Positions 1 through 5,191 of a DNA stretch of 5,191 nt are shown one piece after another (position 1 is the first letter of the stretch; each line of letters opens with the position of its first letter). The notes beneath the pieces were generated by a model that was not told the DNA's origin, made no database searches, and saw only the letters and a list, made by a program, of their open reading frames with translations. Origin of the DNA: Nevskiales bacterium (GTDB lineage: Bacteria; Pseudomonadota; Gammaproteobacteria; Nevskiales; Nevskiaceae); assembly GCA_022616655.1 (NCBI GenBank), contig JAKEEJ010000181.1, positions 1 to 5,191 on the forward strand. The letters run 5' to 3'. A program made the position numbers and the translations under genes.

Positions 1-26
1 ATTTCGCAACGTGCTCCAGGGAGTCT

Positions 27-1010
27 TCAGGGGACCGTCGCACCGTGCAGAATTTCGTGGGCCTGTTGGTCGGCGTGGTATGAGGAGCGCACCAGCGGGC
101 CGCTGGCCACGTGCGAGAAGCCCATCCGCCCGCCCAGTACGCGCAGGCGTTCGAACTCGTCCGGATGTACGTAGCGAGTCACCGGCAGATGGTGTTTGCT
201 GGGTTGCAGGTACTGGCCGACCGTCAGCATGTCCACGCGATGGGTGCGCAGGTCGGCCATGACCTGTTCGATTTCCGCCGGTTCTTCGCCCAGGCCCACC
301 ATCAAACCCGACTTGGTGGGCACGTCGGGGTGCAGTTGCTTGAAGCGTTCCAGCAGGTCCAGCGAACCTTCATAATCCGCGCCCGGACGCGCCATTTTGT
401 AAAGCCGCGGCACGGTTTCGAGGTTGTGGTTGAACACGTCCGGCGGGGTGTCGCGGAGGATCGCCAGGGCCGGGTCCAAGCGTCCGCGGAAGTCGGGCAC
501 CAGCACCTCGATCTTGATCTCCGGGTTGCGCGCGCGTGTGGCGCGGATGCAGGCCGCGAAGTGCGCCGCGCCGCCGTCGCGCAGGTCGTCGCGGTCCACC
601 GAGGTGATGACGACGTAGCGCAGGGCCATCGCCTGAATGGTGCGCGCCAGATTGTCGGGCTCGTTGGTGTCCAGCGGGTTGGGGCGGCCGTGGGCCACGT
701 CGCAGAACGGGCAGCGCCGCGTGCAGAGGTCGCCGAGGATCATGAAGGTGGCCGTGCCCTTGCCAAAACATTCGGTCAGGTTGGGGCAACGGGCTTCTTC
801 GCAGACCGTGTGCAATTGGTTGTCGCGCAGCGTCTGTTTGAGGCGCGCGACCTCCGCCGAGTCACCGAGTCGTACACGGATCCATTCGGGCTTGCGCAGC
901 GGGCTCACGGTCGGTTCGATCTTGACCGGGATGCGCGCCATTTTCTCCGCCGCGCGCAGCTTGATGCCCTGCAGGACCGGAGGGATGACCTTGTCGGAGA
1001 GGCGGTGCAC
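27..1010 (-). CDS. lipA: Lipoyl synthase (radical SAM)
   Basis: Cytoplasmic radical SAM enzyme that inserts two sulfur atoms into protein-bound octanoyl groups on lipoyl domains or the H protein, forming lipoate. The 327-residue product, near the 321 residues I recall for E. coli LipA, shows both cluster motifs. The auxiliary 4Fe-4S cluster cysteines are C70, C75 and C81 in [12 protein letters not shown]. The SAM-cluster cysteines are C96, C100 and C103 in CTRRCPFC. The C-terminal RSSYHAD (308-314) supplies the serine ligand of the auxiliary cluster. The start is GTG at 1010; it retains an N-terminal extension ahead of MARIPVK that E. coli LipA also has. The alternative ATG at residue 24 would lose this. 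Only a weak CAGGG-like ribosome site precedes the GTG. The gene begins 39 bp after the olsA-like gene on the same strand, so it is probably the last gene of that operon. The usual partner lipB is not in this window. Identification is essentially certain; the exact start is less so. Confidence 0.97.
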   Translation of the reverse strand: MHRLSDKVIPPVLQGIKLRAAEKMARIPVKIEPTVSPLRKPEWIRVRLGDSAEVARLKQTLRDNQLHTVCEEARCPNLTECFGKGTATFMILGDLCTRRCPFCDVAHGRPNPLDTNEPDNLARTIQAMALRYVVITSVDRDDLRDGGAAHFAACIRATRARNPEIKIEVLVPDFRGRLDPALAILRDTPPDVFNHNLETVPRLYKMARPGADYEGSLDLLERFKQLHPDVPTKSGLMVGLGEEPAEIEQVMADLRTHRVDMLTVGQYLQPSKHHLPVTRYVHPDEFERLRVLGGRMGFSHVASGPLVRSSYHADQQAHEILHGATVP

Positions 1011-1049
1011 CGGGAACCCTGGCGGTGAAAGAGCGCTCAGTTTATCCGG

Positions 1050-1820
1050 TTACTCAAGAACCCAGGACTCAAGGGAAGAGGCCGGTTCCACCGTGACGGG
1101 CGTCCGGGACCGGAGCCCGGATTCGATGGCCGTGCGCGCCGCCCGGGCCAGGGTCTCACGGTCCATGCCGTGGGAATGAAGGGGAGCGGCATAGCTCAAT
1201 TCCGCCCGCAACTCCGGCACCCGCAGCAGGCGCAAAAGATGCGCCACCAGCGTGTCGTCGCCAATGAACGGCGCCACGGCGGTGCCGTTGGCGGCCGGTT
1301 CATAGTGGATGAAAACCGGTTGCACCGGGCAATGGGCTTCGATGGCCGCGCCAAACAACCGTGGGTAGAACGGCAGGACCGCGCTTCCGTCGGTGGTGGT
1401 GCCTTCCGGAAAGACGGTGAAAGACCCGCCGCGCCGCAGGTGCGGAATGAGCCGGTTCAGCAACGAGCGGCCGCCGTTCCCGCCGCGGTTGAGGTAGAAA
1501 CTGCCGGCGGCGTTGACGAGCAGGTTTACCAGCGGCCAGTGGCCGACGTCGGATTTGGCGACAAAACGCGTGTCCTCGCAGGCGGCGATCAGAAAGATGT
1601 CCAGCCAGGAGATGTGGTTGGCCACGGTCATGTGCGCGCCGGCAACCGGCTCGCCCTGCACCCGGCAGCGGACGTTCAGAATTTCAAGCAGAGTGCCGGA
1701 CCACCAGCGCTGCAGGCGTTCGGCCCGCAGGTAGCGGCAGACATCCAGGGCCAGGATGCCGGCGAGAATCAGCCCGATCAGGAGATGCAGGGCAACGCGA
1801 AAGGCTCTAAGCCAGGACAG
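1050..1820 (-). CDS. olsA: PlsC/OlsA-like acyl-ACP-dependent O-acyltransferase; probable CTG start
   Basis: Membrane-associated acyltransferase of the PlsC family. With an olsB-like gene directly upstream, it most likely O-acylates lyso-ornithine lipid; 1-acylglycerol-3-phosphate acyltransferase (PlsC) is the alternative. With a CTG start at 1820 the product is 256 residues. The family motifs follow in order: NHISWLD (68-74, the HX4D catalytic motif), FYLNR (108-112), FPEGT (137-141) and VQPVFI (166-171). FPEGTTTDG, rather than FPEGTRS, resembles the OlsA-type subgroup as I recall it. A hydrophobic segment (about residues 7-25, containing LLIGLILAGILAL) is a likely membrane anchor. There is no ATG, GTG or TTG in this frame between the upstream stop (1878-1880) and the GTG at 1661. 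Starting at that GTG (203 residues) would remove the membrane segment and leave only 14 residues before the catalytic motif. The CTG at 1820 has GAGG 8 nt upstream and overlaps the end of olsB by 14 nt. Family call strong; OlsA versus PlsC moderate; start uncertain. Confidence 0.85.
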   Translation of the reverse strand: MSWLRAFRVALHLLIGLILAGILALDVCRYLRAERLQRWWSGTLLEILNVRCRVQGEPVAGAHMTVANHISWLDIFLIAACEDTRFVAKSDVGHWPLVNLLVNAAGSFYLNRGGNGGRSLLNRLIPHLRRGGSFTVFPEGTTTDGSAVLPFYPRLFGAAIEAHCPVQPVFIHYEPAANGTAVAPFIGDDTLVAHLLRLLRVPELRAELSYAAPLHSHGMDRETLARAARTAIESGLRSRTPVTVEPASSLESWVLE

Positions 1821-2592
1821 GGGCGGGCCCTCGGCTCTCGCGTCGGTGTTCCAGGAAATGACGGGCGTAACGCGGGTTCAAATCGCCGACGTACAGCAGC
1901 ATGAACACGTCGGCGCAGTTGAAGTCACGGTCCCAGCAGGCTTCGCCGCAAACTCTGGCGCCCAGGCTGACATAGGCCTTGATCAGGGGCGGCAGGCGCG
2001 TGGGGTCTTGTGACGGGGCATCGGCCGCGGGCAGCGGGTCGAGCGGGTGCACCCGGTGCCAGGGCGGCGCCAGGTGCTGCTCGCGCAGACGATTGAGTAC
2101 GGCGTTGGCATAAATGCCACCGTCTGCGAGGCTGATGCTGGCGCAGCCGAACAGGTAATCGAATCCGTGCTGCATGAAGAAGCCGGCCAGACCCTGCCAC
2201 AGGGTGGCGATGACGGCGCCGTTGCGGAATTCGGCGTCCACGCAGGTGCGGCCTACTTCCATCACCCGACCCGGCAGGCTCTGGATCATGTCCAGACGGA
2301 ATTCGCCGCCGGAATAGAAGCCACCGGCCAAGGCGGCCTGCCGGTCCGTCAGGATGCGCGTGCAGGCGATGATCCGGCCGCCGTGCGCCTCGCGTACCAG
2401 CAGGTGCTGGCAGTAGGGATCGTAACGGTCGGCGTCCACGCCGGTGTCGCCGTTCTTGATTCTGGCGCCCAGCTCGCCGGCAAAAACACGATAGCGCAGG
2501 CGCTGGGCTTCCAGCAGGTCCTGGGCATTGTGTGCAAACGTTGTGACCAGACGGTGGTTGTGCGATGTCCCGTTGATGACGTCCATCCGCAT
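1807..2592 (-). CDS. olsB: OlsB-like ornithine N-acyltransferase (GNAT fold, COG3176 'hemolysin' family)
   Basis: Predicted L-ornithine N-alpha-acyltransferase, which would move a 3-hydroxyacyl chain from ACP to ornithine, giving lyso-ornithine lipid. Members are often mislabelled putative hemolysins. The 261-residue product has family hallmarks. RLRYRVFAGELGAR (31-44) is the N-terminal GNAT-like segment. VMEVGRTCVDAEFRNG (110-125) is the core motif preceding LWQGL. Next comes LFGCASI (147-153), and the C-terminal block is LIKAYVSLGARVCGEACWD (203-221) followed by FNCADVFMLL (224-233). The start could be ATG at 2592 or the third codon, ATG at 2586. GGTGA at 2593-2597 sits directly against the first but 6 nt from the second, which favours the second. 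The stop (TAG, 1807-1809) lies inside the start region of the olsA-like gene. OlsB-OlsA order in one operon supports ornithine lipid synthesis. Substrate is inferred from family and neighbour; other acyltransferases in this family exist. Confidence 0.85.
   Translation of the reverse strand: MRMDVINGTSHNHRLVTTFAHNAQDLLEAQRLRYRVFAGELGARIKNGDTGVDADRYDPYCQHLLVREAHGGRIIACTRILTDRQAALAGGFYSGGEFRLDMIQSLPGRVMEVGRTCVDAEFRNGAVIATLWQGLAGFFMQHGFDYLFGCASISLADGGIYANAVLNRLREQHLAPPWHRVHPLDPLPAADAPSQDPTRLPPLIKAYVSLGARVCGEACWDRDFNCADVFMLLYVGDLNPRYARHFLEHRRESRGPAPVLA
1828..1832 (-). promoter_or_regulatory. Candidate ribosome binding site for olsA-like gene inside olsB
   Basis: On the minus strand GAGGG lies 7 nt before the CTG at 1820. 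It is the only purine-rich anti-SD-like match near a usable codon upstream of the conserved membrane segment. It falls within the last codons of olsB, so translation of the second gene would be coupled to the first. The match is short and the evidence is only positional. Confidence 0.35.
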
Positions 2593-2597
2593 TCACC
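2593..2597 (-). promoter_or_regulatory. Ribosome binding site candidate for olsB-like gene
   Basis: Minus-strand GGTGA (part of GCGGGTGA) matches the 3' half of the extended Shine-Dalgarno sequence. It abuts the ATG at 2592 and is 6 nt from the ATG at 2586. Spacing therefore suggests that translation starts at the second ATG, shortening the protein by two residues. Confidence 0.4.
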
Positions 2598-2688
2598 CGC
2601 TTTGTGACGGTGTTGCGCGCAGGCTAGAGGCCTGTGATGTGTCTTCCGTTACGGTCGCGTGAAGCTTTGATGACAGCGAATCCGGCCG

Positions 2689-3333
2689 TCAGGGATCTTT
2701 TGATGCGGCAAAAGTTTCGTAAACCGGTTGCAGCCGGTTGACCAGCAGACAGAACAGGTCGGCGGTGCGCTCGGTGTCGTAAATGGCCGAATGGGCGGCC
2801 TCGGCATCGTAGGGCAGGCCGGCGGTTTCCAGTGCGCGTTTGAGCACGGTCTGGCCCAGCACGGCACCGGCCAGCGTGGCCGTGTCGAACACCGTGAACG
2901 GATGAAAGGGATTGCGCTTGTAGTCGGCGCGTGTGCAGGCCGCGTTGACGAACGACAGATCGAAATGCGCGTTGTGTCCGACCAGCAGGGCGCGGCTGCA
3001 GCCGCTGTCGGAGACCGCCGTGCGGACCGGCTTGAGCACCCGCTCCAGCGCTTCGCGCTCCGGCAGGGCCAGACGCAGAGGATTGTCCACCCGGATGCCA
3101 TTCACCTCCAGTGCCGCTTTTTCGATGTTGGCGCCGGGAAAAGGTTGCACGTGCACGGCGTGAGTTTCCTTACGCACCAGATGGCCCTGGGCATCGAGGT
3201 CCAAGAGGACGACGGCGATTTCCAGCAGTGCATCGGTGGCGGGATTGAAGCCCCCGGTCTCCACGTCCACCACCACGGGCAGAAAGCCGCGAAAGCGGCG
3301 CGCGATGGGCGAGGACGGCGCGGAAGGTTCCAT
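2689..3333 (-). CDS. rnt: Ribonuclease T (DEDDh 3'-5' exoribonuclease)
   Basis: RNase T trims 3' ends of tRNA (CCA end turnover), 5S and 23S rRNA and other stable RNAs, acting as a cytoplasmic homodimer. The 214-residue product is collinear with E. coli RNase T as I recall that sequence. Its DEDDh residues fall at D23 and E25 (VVDVETGGF), D125 ([10 protein letters not shown]), H181 and D186 ([14 protein letters not shown]), the same numbers as in E. coli. NPFHPF (141-146) and GQTVLKRA (160-167) are further family blocks. The ATG at 3333 is chosen because of this register; the same frame stays open upstream to 3972, but that part is antisense to argG and not RNase T-like. No recognisable Shine-Dalgarno sequence precedes the ATG. 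Of the base-stacking residues known from E. coli, F29, F124 and F146 are kept, while E73 and F77 are A and V here. The gene diverges from argG (66-bp gap) and lies 96 bp upstream of olsB. Confidence 0.97.
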   Translation of the reverse strand: MEPSAPSSPIARRFRGFLPVVVDVETGGFNPATDALLEIAVVLLDLDAQGHLVRKETHAVHVQPFPGANIEKAALEVNGIRVDNPLRLALPEREALERVLKPVRTAVSDSGCSRALLVGHNAHFDLSFVNAACTRADYKRNPFHPFTVFDTATLAGAVLGQTVLKRALETAGLPYDAEAAHSAIYDTERTADLFCLLVNRLQPVYETFAASKDP

Positions 3334-3339
3334 AGCGCG

Positions 3340-3368
3340 GCGACTATACCGGTTCTCCCGTCTATAAT
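3340..3368 (+). promoter_or_regulatory. Probable sigma70-type promoter of argG
   Basis: A perfect TATAAT lies at 3363-3368. GCGACT at 3340-3345 matches TTGACA at three positions (G, A, C) with a 17-bp spacer. Transcription would begin near 3375, leaving a leader of roughly 25 nt before the argG ATG. The -10 is convincing by sequence; the -35 is weak, suggesting an activator or modest constitutive expression. No ArgR box (paired TGAAT/ATTCA) is visible in the gap. Confidence 0.6.
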
Positions 3369-3399
3369 CCGCGCGCTTTCTCCCGGATACAGAATCTAT

Positions 3400-4629
<1,230 letters not shown>

Positions 4630-4671
4630 TCTTTGCGTAAAGCGTCGGACTGATGGGCGCCGGAGGCCGGG

Positions 4672-5121
4672 TCATTTCACGGTGATCGTGATGATGTCAG
4701 ACAGAATGGGCGGGCGATGGGGCTGGTGTTTGGCGTCGCCCAGCAGCAGTTGCAGCGTGTGCTTGCCCGGTGGCAGCGCGAGGGTGGTTTCGGTCTGGCC
4801 ACCGCCGAAGTGCCTGATCCGATCGGTGGCCGGCAGAGGTCGGCTCAGGTCCACGTCGGGGCCGTCAATCAACAGGTGGTGATGGCCGGTGTTGTTCTGC
4901 ACGACGCCGGCCGGCGCAATGCCCATACCGGACAGTCCGAACACCACCTTGAAGGGACTACGCAGTTTGGCCCCGTCCCTCGGCTCGATGAAGTAAACCC
5001 GGGCCTCTTTGGGGGCGGGCGTGGCCAGCGGTGCCGCTCCCGGATCGGGGGCCATTTGCGCCGTTCCTGTGAACGAAACCAAAACCAGCGAGGCCAGTAG
5101 CATAGAAACGATGTTTTTCAT
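4672..5121 (-). CDS. Secreted DUF4399-type protein
   Basis: Small exported protein of unknown function (149 residues). Residues 1-21 form a signal peptide: a positive K2, a hydrophobic core (VSMLLASLVLVSF) and a likely signal peptidase I site near GTA. No lipobox cysteine is present, so it is predicted to be soluble and periplasmic. A Pro/Ala-rich linker (about 24-38) precedes the conserved domain, which has VYFIEPRDGAKLRSPFKVVF (42-61), GMGIAPAGV (65-73), TGHHHLLID (78-86), HFGGGQTET (104-112) and LPPGKHTLQLLLGD (116-129). It ends in ITITV. These match my memory of the DUF4399 family, whose members are usually about this size and secreted. The His triplet 80-82 and H104, H121, H132 and H135 could bind metal, but that is only inference. 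A near-consensus ribosome site precedes the ATG. It converges with argG across 42 bp, in which I see no convincing terminator. Confidence 0.88.
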   Translation of the reverse strand: MKNIVSMLLASLVLVSFTGTAQMAPDPGAAPLATPAPKEARVYFIEPRDGAKLRSPFKVVFGLSGMGIAPAGVVQNNTGHHHLLIDGPDVDLSRPLPATDRIRHFGGGQTETTLALPPGKHTLQLLLGDAKHQPHRPPILSDIITITVK

Positions 5122-5126
5122 GGGGA

Positions 5127-5132
5127 CCTCCT
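5127..5132 (-). promoter_or_regulatory. Consensus Shine-Dalgarno of the DUF4399 gene
   Basis: AGGAGG on the minus strand, followed by a 5-nt spacer (TCCCC) to the ATG at 5121. It is by far the strongest ribosome site in the window and fixes the start of the secreted protein. It suggests high translation compared with the weak sites of the other genes here. Confidence 0.85.
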
Positions 5133-5160
5133 ACTAACAGCGCGTTGCAAAATTGAACGT

Positions 5161-5182
5161 CCTCCCCCGCTTGCGGGGGAGG
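5161..5182. repeat. Perfect GC-rich palindrome, REP-like hairpin
   Basis: Arms CCTCCCCCGC (5161-5170) and GCGGGGGAGG (5173-5182) are exact reverse complements around TT, giving a 10-bp stem on paper or 9 bp with a CTTG loop. The arm sequence and flank (ATTGAGGTG) resemble the dispersed CTCCCCCGC-AAGCGGGGGAG palindromes common between genes in many proteobacterial genomes. It is not a canonical intrinsic terminator, because no uninterrupted T run follows on either strand. On the minus strand an AATTTTG stretch appears only about 8 nt beyond it, so a terminator for a gene to the right remains possible. Confidence 0.6.
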
Positions 5183-5191
5183 ATTGAGGTG

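Noticed and set aside
111..1028. A 305-codon open frame on the plus strand opposite lipA
   Set aside because: It is the antisense shadow of a certain lipA gene. It has no recognisable motif, and its residue composition (rich in R, A, V, H, Q) is typical of reverse reading of GC-rich codons.
1170..1904. A 244-codon open frame on the plus strand opposite the olsA-like gene
   Set aside because: It is antisense to a gene with clear PlsC motifs, and the product is Q/G/R/A-rich with no domain signature.
1878..2607. Overlapping open frames inside olsB on both strands (for example 1925-2596 minus and 2047-2607 plus)
   Set aside because: They are Arg/Pro-rich or antisense translations of the olsB region with no signature; the OlsB-like frame explains the sequence.
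2593..2688. Possible terminator or promoter in the rnt-olsB gap, including the small inverted repeat CAGGC/GCCTG
   Set aside because: The stem is only 5 bp and lacks a T run. No pair of -35 and -10 boxes at proper spacing stands out, so neither is called.
2728..3399. Long in-frame upstream extension of argG
   Set aside because: It lies opposite the rnt coding sequence and is unlike any ArgG N-terminus. Conserved ArgG sequence begins right after the ATG at 3400, which follows a good promoter.
3334..3399. ArgR operator upstream of argG
   Set aside because: No paired TGAAT/ATTCA-like half sites are present in the gap; a lone GAATCTAT near the start is not enough.
4630..4671. Bidirectional terminator between argG and the DUF4399 gene (CCGG-AGG-CCGG)
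   Set aside because: The stem is only 4 bp and has no T tract on either side, too weak to support a terminator.

Overview
This window looks like a chromosomal housekeeping region from a GC-rich proteobacterium, most likely gammaproteobacterial. The main clue is a full-length RNase T with all five DEDDh catalytic residues, since that enzyme is largely gammaproteobacterial. Lipoyl synthase and the OlsB/OlsA-like acyltransferases also resemble homologues from that group. High GC with strong third-position bias also creates long false open frames opposite the real genes. I see no tRNA, rRNA, CRISPR array, transposase, phage gene or toxin-antitoxin pair.

Layout: positions 27-3333 hold four genes on the minus strand, transcribed in the order rnt (RNase T), olsB-like N-acyltransferase, olsA/plsC-like O-acyltransferase, lipA (lipoyl synthase). 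The two acyltransferases overlap or touch, lipA follows 39 bp later, and rnt sits 96 bp upstream of olsB. The last three are therefore probably one operon, perhaps including rnt. Divergent from rnt, argG (argininosuccinate synthase) runs on the plus strand at 3400-4629 from a 66-bp shared intergenic region with a consensus -10 box. Convergent with argG, 42 bp beyond its end, is a small secreted DUF4399-type protein on the minus strand (4672-5121) with a very strong ribosome binding site. The right edge carries a perfect GC-rich palindrome (5161-5182) that looks like a dispersed REP-type repeat.

How the genes fit together: the olsB/olsA pair is predicted to make ornithine lipid. OlsB would acylate ornithine from 3-hydroxyacyl-ACP and OlsA would add the second, ester-linked chain. 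LipA also works on ACP-linked acyl chains (octanoyl groups), and ArgG lies in the pathway that consumes ornithine by way of citrulline. A functional link among them is suggestive only.

The point most worth checking is the olsA-like gene. Its membrane-anchor region is open and well conserved in character, yet it has no ATG, GTG or TTG start. This implies a CTG start, translational coupling, a frameshifted fusion with OlsB, or a sequence error. I found no convincing undescribed system here.
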